A stretch of DNA of 64,000 bases from Rhodanobacteraceae bacterium (GTDB lineage: Bacteria > Pseudomonadota > Gammaproteobacteria > Xanthomonadales > Rhodanobacteraceae), in NCBI GenBank assembly GCA_003142815.1, contig PLNP01000048.1:50500-114499 (forward strand), written 5' to 3'. The position numbers and the translations under genes are program-made. Below are positions 35,718 through 44,242 of the stretch, piece after piece (the stretch's first letter is position 1; the number at the start of each line of letters is the position of its first letter). The notes under the pieces were generated by a model, which saw nothing but the letters and a program-made list of their open reading frames with translations, did not search any database and was not told where the DNA came from.

Positions 35718-38700
35718 ATGCACGCCAATCCGTTCGCCGCGATACCGCCCGACGGCAACGGCATCGACGAGCCTGTCGCAGCGGCCGCTGCGACCACACC
35801 GGTGCGCATCTGCGTGCATGCGGCGCAGGCAGCGACGCATGCACAACTCGCCGCCCTGCGTACACGGCTTCCGGCCTTCGCGAAAATCGCGCTGTTTGGC
35901 GAATGCGCCGCGGGCGCGCTGGCGGCGGATATCGAACAGCGGTCAGCCGCGGCAAACACGTTCGACGTTGTCATCGCGGCCGCGAACGCGTTTCCCGGCG
36001 AGCATCTGATCGTCGTGCGCGCCGATCTGGCGCTGCCCACCCTCGCCTGCGAACGCGTGCTGCGTGCGCTCGAGGCGCCGGCGGTACTCGGCGCGATCGC
36101 GCTCGACGACGACCGCCGCAGTCCATGGCCGCGCGACCGCATGCGCGAGCTCGATGGCGACCGCCTCGATGCGCTGTGCTTCGCGTATTCCGATCGAAGC
36201 ATCCACGATGATCCGATTTTTCCCGATGCTCCTGCCGCACTCAGCGCCTGGCACGGCGAACGCCTCGCGAGCCTCGGTGCGGATCGATTGCGCGACCGCG
36301 ATGCGATCGAGGCGAAGGGTCTGCGTGTCGTATTGCTCGACCACGTTTACATCGGGACGGGCAACGGACTGCAAAAGACCGTTCGCCCTGATGCTTCGAC
36401 AGGCTCAACACAGGATACGCTTCGCGTATCGAAGGGCGAGTCCCGTGATTCGGAACCACCGTCCGTGCTCGACCCGTTGCGCGAACGCATCGCCGCCGCG
36501 TCGGCTGCGGATGTCACGCCGGGCCGGCCAGGTCTCGACGCGCGTCCCGTCGTGTTGCACATCCTGCACGGCTGGGGCGGCGGCGGCGAGCGCTGGGTGC
36601 GCGATTTCGCGGCGGCCGACGACGGCGCAACTCATCTCGTCCTGATTGCGCGCGGCAGCTTCGCGCGGCGGCGCCCGGGTGAATGGCTGGAGCTCTGCGA
36701 CGGCACGCTCGCCGGGCCGCCGCTGCGACGTTTCCCGCTGCCGCGCCCGATTGCCGACACCGCAATCGGCGACGCCACCTATCGCGCCCTGCTCCACCGC
36801 ATCGTGCGCGACTACTGCGTCGATGCGATCGTCGTCTCCTCGCTGATCGGGCACAGCCTCGACGCGTTGCGCACCGGCTTGCCGCTGTACTGGGTCGTGC
36901 ACGACCACTATCCGCTGTGGCCGACCCTGCATTGCGATTTCGGCGATCCCGCGCTGCGCTTCGACGACGCGCAGCGCGCGCGTGATCTCGCCGGCACCGA
37001 CGCCGAGTTCGCGAATCGCGATCCGCACCATTGGCGCACGCTCCGCGACGAAACCATCGCCGCATTGCGCACGGCGCAGGCGACCCTGATTGCACCGAGC
37101 CGTTCAGCGCTGACGAACCAGCTCCGACTCGCCCCGGAACTGCGCGATCTGCGCACGCATGTGGTTCCACACGGACTTGCGTCGTGGCCGGCGACCGCGC
37201 CAGCAGCGACCCCGCGATCCTCGCGCGGTCGCCTGCGCCTCGTCGTGCCCGGCCGCATCCGCCGCGGCAAAGGCGCGCAATTGTTGATCGCCGTGCTGCC
37301 ACAGTTGCGCGAACACGCGGACCTGTTCCTGCTCGGCGCGGGTTCCGACGCGCATGAACTGTTCGGCGAACGCGCTGTGCATGTCGTCCTCGACTATCGC
37401 CGCGACGACCTTCCGCGACTGCTCGCGCAGATCCAGCCGGACGCCGCATTGCTGCTACCGACCGTGGCCGAAACCTTCAGCTACACCTTGTCAGAATTGC
37501 GCAGCCTCGGCGTACCGGTGATCGCGACCCGCGTCGGCGCACTGGCGGAACGCATTGAGGACGGCGTCGACGGTTTTCTCGTCGATCCGAATAGAGACGC
37601 GGTGGTCGCGCGCGTTGCCATGCTCGCGGCCGATCGCGCGGCGTTCGAACGGGTCCGCACGACGCTGAAACAGCGGACCGCCACGACGCCGGCCGAAATG
37701 GCGCACGCCTACGCGACGATCATGCTGCTCGGCGTCCGCGCGCCGCTGCGTTACCCGCTCACCAGCATCGACGTCGCCGCATTGGAAGCTGCGGTTTCGG
37801 CCGATGCGTTGAGCCGCGCTCGCGCGAGCGAGCTTCTCGTGTCCGCGCAACTGCTCGGAGCGCGCGCCGAGAGCGAGCGCCGTGGCGACTGGGGGCATGG
37901 GCTCGATCGCGAACTCGCCGCACTGCGTGGCGAGTTCGACGAGCGCTCGCGTTGGGCGCTTTCGCTCAATACCGAGTTGCAGGATCTGAAGCCCCGGTAC
38001 GAACAGACGCAAGCGCATTACGAACAAACCTTGGCGAGTGCATCGTGGCGCATCACAGCGCCGCTGCGCGCGGCAAAGGTACGGTTGCACGCGACCAAGG
38101 CGAGCCTCGCGTTTCGTACCTTGAAACTTTGCGGCATCGTCGGCCGCACGCGCGGCAGCCTCGCCCAACGTGGCATCGCCGGCACGCTCGCGCGCATCGC
38201 GCAGGAACTGCGTGGAGGCGCTGACGCCCAAACCCGCCTCGTGCATGCCGCGCCACAGGACGACTTCGCACCGTTCGCCGTCCCTGCGAGCGACACGCCG
38301 CAGGTGTCGATCGTGATCCCGGTCTACAACAAGATCGCCTATACCAGCGCGTGTCTGCGCTCGATCGCGGAGCACGCAGGATCGATTCCGTTCGAGGTGA
38401 TTGTCGTCGACGACGGATCGACGGATGCGACGCCGCAGCGCCTTGCCGACGTCACCGGCATCCGCAACGTGCGCAACGCCGACAACCTCGGTTTCATCGG
38501 CTCGTGCAACGCGGGTGCTGCGGTCGCGCGCGGCGACTATGTGCTGTTTCTCAACAACGACACCCTCGTCACCTCGGGCTGGCTCGATGCGCTCGTGCGC
38601 TGCATCGAGGCGGCGCCACACGCAGGCCTGGTCGGCGCGAAACTCGTCTATCCGGATGGCCGTCTGCAGGAAGCCGGTGGTATCGTGTTCAGCGATGGCT

Positions 38701-40178
38701 CGGGCTGGAACGTTGGACGATTCGAGAACCCCGCCGACGCGCGCTACAACTTCCGCCGCGAGGTCGATTACTGCTCCGGTGCCGCGATCCTGCTGCGCCG
38801 CGATCTCTTCAATCGACTCGGCGCATTCGATGCGCGCTATACGCCGGCGTATTACGAAGACACCGACCTTGCGTTCGCGGTGCGCGCCACCGGCCTCAAG
38901 GTGTATTACGAACCAGCCTCAACCGTCGTGCATTTCGAGGGCATCACCTCGGGCATCGACACCGGGAGCGGCACGAAGCGCTATCAGATCGTCAATCGCG
39001 AGAAGTTCGTCGACAAGTGGAAAGATGCGCTGGCGCTTCAGCCGGCCCCCGGCACGCCGATCACGCGCGCGGCGACGCATCGGGCATTGAGGCGCGTGCT
39101 GATCGTCGACGCGACTACGCCGACACCGGACCAGGATTCGGGTTCGCTGCGCATGGTCAACCTGATGCGCGTCCTGATCGATCTCGGCGCCCAGGTCAGC
39201 TTCCTGCCCGACAATCGCGCGTTCGTCGAACGCTACACGCCGGCGCTGCAGGAACTCGGCGTCGAAGCGTTGTACAGCCCGTACGCGCAGGACCCGGTCG
39301 CGCTGCTGCGCGAACGTGGCCGGGAATTCGATCTCATCGTGCTGTCGCGCCATTACGTCGCGGCGGCCTACGTCGGTCTGGCTCGCCTCTATGCACCGCA
39401 GGCGAAACTGGCATTCGATACCGTCGACCTGCATTACCTGCGCGAACAGCGCGCCGCGGAACTGACCGGCAAAGCCGACCTCGCGCGCCACGCGGCGGCA
39501 ACCCGCGCGCAGGAGCTGAAGCTGATCCGCGAGTGCGATGTCACCCTCGTCGTCAGCCCGACCGAACAGGAACTGCTCGCGCGCGATGCGCCCGGCGCAC
39601 GCGTCGAGGTGCTGTCGAATGTGCACGAGGTCTACGGCTGTCGCAGGCCGTTTGCGGAACGGCACGACCTCGTCTTCGTCGGCGGATTCCAGCATCCGCC
39701 GAACACGGACGCGGTTTCCTGGTTCGCCCGAGACGTCTTCCCGCTGATCCGCGCCGAACTGCCCAACGTGCGCTTTCACGTGATCGGCAGCAACGTACCG
39801 GACGCGATCCGCGCGCTCGCCGATGAGCATGTGATCGTGCACGGCTACATCGAAGATATCACGCCGTACATGGACGGCTGCCGCATCTCGGTCGCGCCGC
39901 TGCGCTACGGCGCCGGCGTCAAGGGCAAGGTCAACCTGGCGATGAGCTATGGCCTGCCGGTTGTCGCGACGACGATCGCGGTGGAGGGTATGTACGTCAA
40001 CGCCGGCACGGATGTCCTCGTCGGCGACGATGCGGCACGGTTCGCGGCCATGGTGGTCCTCGTGTATCGCGACGAGGTGCTATGGAACACGCTGTCCGCG
40101 AACGGCCTCGCCAACGTCGAGCGGCATTTTTCGTTTGCGGCAGCGCGCGCCGCGGTGCGGCGGATTCTCGATCTGTAG
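35718..40178 (+). CDS. Three-domain glycosyltransferase (GT4-GT2-GT4)
   Basis: The 1,486-residue protein chains three glycosyltransferase units. Residues about 275-690 form a GT-B fold: donor-site segment VVLHILHGWGGGGERW, RLRLVVPGRIRRGKGAQLL and ETFSYTLSELRSLGVPVIAT. Residues about 800-850 are helical. Residues about 860-1100 form a GT-A family 2 domain (SIVIPVYNKIAYTSACLRSI, VDDGSTDATPQ, LFLNNDT, YYEDTDLAFAVRATG). Residues 1125-1486 form a second GT4 unit (DSGSLRMVNLMRVL, FVGGFQHPPNTDAV, APLRYGAGVKGKVN). Such proteins build O-antigen or exopolysaccharide chains at the cytoplasmic membrane face. No wzx/wzy or sugar-nucleotide genes adjoin it. Residues 222-240 translate a palindromic repeat. 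Confidence 0.9.
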   Translation: MHANPFAAIPPDGNGIDEPVAAAAATTPVRICVHAAQAATHAQLAALRTRLPAFAKIALFGECAAGALAADIEQRSAAANTFDVVIAAANAFPGEHLIVVRADLALPTLACERVLRALEAPAVLGAIALDDDRRSPWPRDRMRELDGDRLDALCFAYSDRSIHDDPIFPDAPAALSAWHGERLASLGADRLRDRDAIEAKGLRVVLLDHVYIGTGNGLQKTVRPDASTGSTQDTLRVSKGESRDSEPPSVLDPLRERIAAASAADVTPGRPGLDARPVVLHILHGWGGGGERWVRDFAAADDGATHLVLIARGSFARRRPGEWLELCDGTLAGPPLRRFPLPRPIADTAIGDATYRALLHRIVRDYCVDAIVVSSLIGHSLDALRTGLPLYWVVHDHYPLWPTLHCDFGDPALRFDDAQRARDLAGTDAEFANRDPHHWRTLRDETIAALRTAQATLIAPSRSALTNQLRLAPELRDLRTHVVPHGLASWPATAPAATPRSSRGRLRLVVPGRIRRGKGAQLLIAVLPQLREHADLFLLGAGSDAHELFGERAVHVVLDYRRDDLPRLLAQIQPDAALLLPTVAETFSYTLSELRSLGVPVIATRVGALAERIEDGVDGFLVDPNRDAVVARVAMLAADRAAFERVRTTLKQRTATTPAEMAHAYATIMLLGVRAPLRYPLTSIDVAALEAAVSADALSRARASELLVSAQLLGARAESERRGDWGHGLDRELAALRGEFDERSRWALSLNTELQDLKPRYEQTQAHYEQTLASASWRITAPLRAAKVRLHATKASLAFRTLKLCGIVGRTRGSLAQRGIAGTLARIAQELRGGADAQTRLVHAAPQDDFAPFAVPASDTPQVSIVIPVYNKIAYTSACLRSIAEHAGSIPFEVIVVDDGSTDATPQRLADVTGIRNVRNADNLGFIGSCNAGAAVARGDYVLFLNNDTLVTSGWLDALVRCIEAAPHAGLVGAKLVYPDGRLQEAGGIVFSDGSGWNVGRFENPADARYNFRREVDYCSGAAILLRRDLFNRLGAFDARYTPAYYEDTDLAFAVRATGLKVYYEPASTVVHFEGITSGIDTGSGTKRYQIVNREKFVDKWKDALALQPAPGTPITRAATHRALRRVLIVDATTPTPDQDSGSLRMVNLMRVLIDLGAQVSFLPDNRAFVERYTPALQELGVEALYSPYAQDPVALLRERGREFDLIVLSRHYVAAAYVGLARLYAPQAKLAFDTVDLHYLREQRAAELTGKADLARHAAATRAQELKLIRECDVTLVVSPTEQELLARDAPGARVEVLSNVHEVYGCRRPFAERHDLVFVGGFQHPPNTDAVSWFARDVFPLIRAELPNVRFHVIGSNVPDAIRALADEHVIVHGYIEDITPYMDGCRISVAPLRYGAGVKGKVNLAMSYGLPVVATTIAVEGMYVNAGTDVLVGDDAARFAAMVVLVYRDEVLWNTLSANGLANVERHFSFAAARAAVRRILDL
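36381..36437. repeat. 57-bp palindromic repeat inside the glycosyltransferase gene
   Basis: It begins gttcgccctgatgcttcgac and ends tatcgaagggc. It aligns over its whole length with 6243-6298 upstream of hemE. At 57 bp it encodes exactly 19 residues (including RPDASTGSTQD) and keeps the frame, in a linker before the first GT domain. Confidence 0.8.
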
Positions 40179-40260
40179 CGCGATCCGGCGCATGCAGCAC
40201 CCGCTTTTTCAAGTGCCGCGAAGATTGCGCACTTGGACTTGGGCAAGCCCAGGATCGCCC

Positions 40261-40284
40261 CCTTCCGCCCTGTTGGGCGGAAGG
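40261..40284. terminator. Strong hairpin between convergent genes
   Basis: ccttccgccc and gggcggaagg form a perfect 10-bp stem with loop tgtt, between the glycosyltransferase stop and the convergent NRDE gene stop. There is no good T-run on either side, so it may be a bidirectional hairpin or a repeat. Confidence 0.55.
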
Positions 40285-40323
40285 AGGCGCTTTAGCGGTC
40301 GCGCCGCAAAACCCCAGCGCCGT

Positions 40324-41118
40324 TCACCGCAATGGAATTTCCTCGAAGCCGCGCTGCGGATATCCCTGCCAGCGCGCCTCGCCCAATGCAGTCGCATTCG
40401 GCCCGAACCGGCGTTCGCGCAAAACCAGCGTTTCATCCGCGCGTCGCGCGACGAGAGTTCCGGCGCGTGTGCCGTATTTGTCACCACGAATGAAGATCGG
40501 TGCGAGCCGGCGTTCGAGGTCGAGACCGATGCCGGTGTTAGGCAGCGACTCATCCGGCGGCTGCGCTTCATCGACGAGCAGGCCGAGCAGGCGCGTTTCG
40601 TCGCCGGCGCCGAGTCCGGCTTCAGCGACCTCGACAAACCGCCGCCGCAGCCGTTCGGTCTTCGGCCAGTGCACGCCGATCGCACCGTTGCTGATCACGT
40701 GAACGCCGGCGCGCAACGACCACACGTCGCGATCGGCGCTGCCGAGCGCACAGACGCCCGTGCGGTCGCCGACAACGAGGTTGAACGGCCCGTAGTCACT
40801 CACGTCCGACCGCAGCGCATCGAGGAACGCGGCCGGTTCCGCTTCGCCGAGCACGAAATCGCGCACCAACCAGCCGCGTGAGCGCGGCGCGGTCGCCGGC
40901 ACACCGGTGCGCAGGTTGGTGACCGCGGCGAAACGACCGTCGTCGCGCAGTGCGAGCCATGAGCCGCCAGCGACGAGATCACGACCACCGGCCACGCGTG
41001 CATCTTCGGTCCACGCCTCCACCGGCGTACTCGCGCGCGCATGGAATTCGTCGCGGTTGCCGAGCAGCAACAGCGGGAATTCGGATGTTGCGTCGATTGC
41101 AATCAGCAACAGGCACAT
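40324..41118 (-). CDS. NRDE-family (TANGO2-like) protein
   Basis: The 264-residue product starts MCLLLIAIDATSEFPLLLLG and has the family motif NRDEFHAR at about residues 21-28, an N-terminal Cys-nucleophile-like Cys2, and WLALRDDGRFAAVTNLR. This matches the NRDE/TANGO2 family, Ntn-hydrolase-like in fold and linked in eukaryotes to haem or lipid handling. The bacterial function is unknown. Single gene, convergent with the glycosyltransferase. Confidence 0.9.
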   Translation of the reverse strand: MCLLLIAIDATSEFPLLLLGNRDEFHARASTPVEAWTEDARVAGGRDLVAGGSWLALRDDGRFAAVTNLRTGVPATAPRSRGWLVRDFVLGEAEPAAFLDALRSDVSDYGPFNLVVGDRTGVCALGSADRDVWSLRAGVHVISNGAIGVHWPKTERLRRRFVEVAEAGLGAGDETRLLGLLVDEAQPPDESLPNTGIGLDLERRLAPIFIRGDKYGTRAGTLVARRADETLVLRERRFGPNATALGEARWQGYPQRGFEEIPLR

Positions 41119-41320
41119 TGACGGGCTCGCGATCCGAGGGCGCTGACCGACAAGATCGTCGCCGCAACAAAAGTCGAGGTCCAGTGCCTTGTATGAAGAC
41201 GCTGGATCCCGACTTGATTCGCGCCTTGCTGGTGCTCCCCCTTAGGGCCGGCTTCGCCATTCGCGCGCGCTCCTGCGCGCGCAGTCGCCGGGATGACGAA
41301 GACAAGGAAGTCCAGTGTCC

Positions 41321-41564
41321 TCACCCGCTATGCTCCAACACCAAATGAAGCAATGGCGCTACTTGAGATGCCGCCAAATGAACGGAGACCAAGAGCAACG
41401 CGAACGCAAAACAAAATACGCCGAAGCTGGAGGTCACCAAATCAGGCTCTTTGAAAATAAAGGGCTATCGGCAAAAGCAGAAGACACATTCCAATGGCCG
41501 CCCCATAGCACGCGAATAGAAACTTCCAAATGGGAGGTCTTGTTGGTGGTATATCCGCGCTCAT
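41321..41564 (-). pseudogene. Small two-helix membrane protein behind the kinase, one base out of frame
   Basis: From ATG 41564, 11 bp after the kinase stop, the frame reads MSADIPPTRPPIWKFLFACY and continues with a membrane helix (GAAIGMCLLLLPIALYFQ), then stops. One base less in the AAA run near 41455 joins it to EPDLVTSSFGVFCFAFALLL and VSVHLAASQVAPLLHLVLEH, ending at TGA 41321. The joined product is about 80 residues with two membrane helices. The sequence is less GC-rich than its neighbours. It may be a real gene with a sequence error, a programmed slip site or a recent mutation. I recognise no family. Confidence 0.5.
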
Positions 41565-41575
41565 AGGAGGCAGTC

Positions 41576-44101
41576 CTAACCGCGGCTCTCCACCATCGCC
41601 CGCACCCGCGCATCCAGCGGCGCCAGCCGCGGATTGTTCGGGCTGAGTTCGCGCGCGGCGTCGAGTGCACGCGCGGCGTCGGCGCGGCGGCCTTCGCCGA
41701 TGCGCGCGTCGGCCTGGTCGAGGAACGCGCGCGCAAGGCGTTCGGTCAGCGCCGGGATCGCCGCATCATCGGGCGCGATCTGACGCACCGAATCGAGCAA
41801 CGCGCGGGCGCGCTGCGGCGCGCCGTCGGCCAGCGCGCGCGCGAACAATTCCTTGGCACGCGCGGGCAGGCGCGCGATGCCATCGAGCGCTTCCTTGTCG
41901 CTGCCGTCGATCGCGAGTGCGGCGCGATATTTGTCGTAGGCGCAGTCGCCGGGCGGAATGATCAGTTTGCCGGCGGCGGCCGCGCTCGCGGCTTCGGCAA
42001 CCAGTTTGCGCACTCTTGCCGTCTGCGCCGGCGATACCGCAGCGCGCTCGGCACCGATGTCGAGACGTTCGCGCAACTCGCGCACGTTCGCACGCGCCGC
42101 GCGAAGATCGGGCGACGCGGGTGCGATTTCGGCGGCCGAGTCCAGGAGTTTTCCCGCTTGGTCCGGATTGCTGTCGTCGATGGCCGCATTCGCCTGCACG
42201 ATGAAGGCTTGCGCGACCGCGCCCAGACCTTCCTTTGCGCGCGCATTGGCCGGGTCTTGTTTCAACGCGGTGCGGAACAGATTGAGCGCGGAATCGCCGC
42301 TGCCGGCGAGCTGTCCCGCGCGTATCTGGGCGTCCGCGCGAGCGAGGGTTTCGTCGAGCGTCGCGCGTTCGGCGTTATGCGTCTGCGCGATCTGACCGAG
42401 CAGATCGGGCAGACCTGGATACGAGGGCAAGATGCGGGAAATGTCATTGGCCCGTGCGGTGGCGGTGTCCACGTCTTTCGCAGCGAGTGCACGTCGCGCC
42501 TGCGTGGCCAACGCGTCCGCAGATTTCTTGAGGCCTGCCTGCGCGAGTGCGTTGGCCTTTTCGCCGTCGAGCACCCGCTGATAGAGCGCGGCGGCGCCGT
42601 CCGTGCCGTCGACGCGGCCAGCGGCCAGCGCATCCGCGGCACGATCAAGCAGCTGCGCGGTTTCGGTGCCGCGCGATTCGCTTTGCCTCAGGGTTTGATC
42701 GAGCCGATCGACCTCGATGCCACCGCCAAGCAGTTCGCGGGCCGCATCGAACGACTCGCGCGCGGCGGCGAGGTCATTGCGTTGCAACGCGGCGTCGGCG
42801 CGTTCGAGCAAGCGGTGACCGACCGTTTCAATACCGCGGCGCGCGATGTCGTTGTCCTGGTCTTGCGCACGTGCGGCGAGGAACAATTCGCGCGCGCTGT
42901 CGCCTTGGTTGCCGGTCAAGCGCCCGGCATCAAACGCCTTTTGCGCGCGCGACAAGGTGTCATTGAATTGCGTGCGCGGCAACAGCCGTCGCAGGCTGTC
43001 TTGATTGTTCCAGGCAACCACGGCGGCGGCTGTCAGCAGCGCGAGCACCACGAATGCGACCAATCCGCGCAGTGGCCGGCGTTTGCGTGCGCGACGCAGT
43101 GCAGGCGCGACACGATCGGCCCGCATCACATCATCGTCGCGTGCGCTGATGATCTGATCGAGCCGGCCAAGGTTGGGCTCCGCACGGTCGCGTGCACTCG
43201 TCTTGCTCAACAGGGCGGGATCGGATCCGACCAGGGTGTCGACCGATGGCGTTTCCCGCCCAAACGGATTGGGCATCGCGACGAGGTCGGGTAACGTGTC
43301 GTCCTGTTCGCGATGCTCGATCTCCGCGATCGCCACGGCGACCTCGTTTCCGGTCTGGAAGCGATCTTCGGGCTGTTTTGCGAGCAGCCGATCGATCAGT
43401 GGTTGCAGTGCAGCGAGATTCTTCGGCAGCACCGGTACCGGCTGGGTGATGTGCATGATACCGATCGCGAGCGAGTCGTCGGCGTGATACGGGACGCGCC
43501 CGACCAGAAGTTCATACAGCACGACGCCAAGGCTGTATAGATCCGAGCGACCGTCGATCTGCTTGCCGCGCGCCTGTTCCGGACTCATGTAGTGCGGCGT
43601 GCCGACGATCGCGCCGGTGCGGGTCACGCGCGGCGCCGCGTCGAGCGCGCGCGCAATGCCGAAGTCGGTCAGTGCGGACGAGCCGTCGCGGCGCAACAGG
43701 ATGTTGTCGGGCTTGACGTCGCGATGGACGAAACCCTTTTCCTGTGCATAGTTGAGTGCGCCGGCAATCTCGCGGATCACGCGCAACGCGAACGCCGGCG
43801 GACGCGGAATGCCGTCCTTGGTCAGGATCGGGCCACCACCGAGATATTCCATCGCGATGTAGTGGTAATAGTCGGCGCGACCGACATCATGGATGCCGAC
43901 GACATGGCGATGGTGCAGATGCGCGGCGATCTTCGCTTCGCGCAAAAAGCGCTCACCGAAGTTCGGATCGACCAGCAACGCAGGCGACATGATCTTCAGC
44001 GCGACCTCTCGGTCCACCGATTCCTGAACAGCCAGATAAACCGTCGCCATGCCGCCACAACCGAGCTGGCGCAACAGGCGGTAACCGGGGATTTCAATCA
44101 C
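41576..44101 (-). CDS. PknB-type Ser/Thr protein kinase with helical repeat domain
   Basis: The 841-residue protein has an N-terminal Hanks-type kinase domain (residues 1-270): glycine loop LGCGGMATVY, Lys36 in VALKIM, HRDVKPDN (Asp128), DFG (Asp146) and MSPEQARGKQIDGRSDLYSL. A basic linker leads to one membrane helix (about 335-355, LVAFVVLALLTAAAVVAW). The remainder (about 370-841) is periplasmic, Ala-rich and helical, with repeated units resembling TPR-like arrays (ARELFLAARAQDQDNDIARR). The repeats would sense or dock envelope partners. A small membrane protein ORF follows 11 bp downstream. Targets are unknown. Confidence 0.95.
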   Translation of the reverse strand: MIEIPGYRLLRQLGCGGMATVYLAVQESVDREVALKIMSPALLVDPNFGERFLREAKIAAHLHHRHVVGIHDVGRADYYHYIAMEYLGGGPILTKDGIPRPPAFALRVIREIAGALNYAQEKGFVHRDVKPDNILLRRDGSSALTDFGIARALDAAPRVTRTGAIVGTPHYMSPEQARGKQIDGRSDLYSLGVVLYELLVGRVPYHADDSLAIGIMHITQPVPVLPKNLAALQPLIDRLLAKQPEDRFQTGNEVAVAIAEIEHREQDDTLPDLVAMPNPFGRETPSVDTLVGSDPALLSKTSARDRAEPNLGRLDQIISARDDDVMRADRVAPALRRARKRRPLRGLVAFVVLALLTAAAVVAWNNQDSLRRLLPRTQFNDTLSRAQKAFDAGRLTGNQGDSARELFLAARAQDQDNDIARRGIETVGHRLLERADAALQRNDLAAARESFDAARELLGGGIEVDRLDQTLRQSESRGTETAQLLDRAADALAAGRVDGTDGAAALYQRVLDGEKANALAQAGLKKSADALATQARRALAAKDVDTATARANDISRILPSYPGLPDLLGQIAQTHNAERATLDETLARADAQIRAGQLAGSGDSALNLFRTALKQDPANARAKEGLGAVAQAFIVQANAAIDDSNPDQAGKLLDSAAEIAPASPDLRAARANVRELRERLDIGAERAAVSPAQTARVRKLVAEAASAAAAGKLIIPPGDCAYDKYRAALAIDGSDKEALDGIARLPARAKELFARALADGAPQRARALLDSVRQIAPDDAAIPALTERLARAFLDQADARIGEGRRADAARALDAARELSPNNPRLAPLDARVRAMVESRG

Positions 44102-44242
44102 ATTCGCGTCCTATCCGCGGGGGGGCCGGCCGTCGTTGACGGCCATCGGATTGGGTCGTTTCAGGATAGCACGTGGCGCATACGCCAACGAATGTGCAGC
44201 GGTGCCGACAAGCCGCGCCACGCACGCGAAACCGATGCGCGC

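Noticed and set aside
41119..41320. Gap between the NRDE gene and the small membrane protein considered for a gene
   Set aside because: It contains repeat-like pieces (ggatcccgac, cgccgggatgacgaag) but no coherent ORF or clean palindrome.
41315..41566. 83-codon plus-strand ORF before the kinase stop
   Set aside because: The minus strand reads as a membrane protein adjacent to the kinase; the plus-strand product is featureless.
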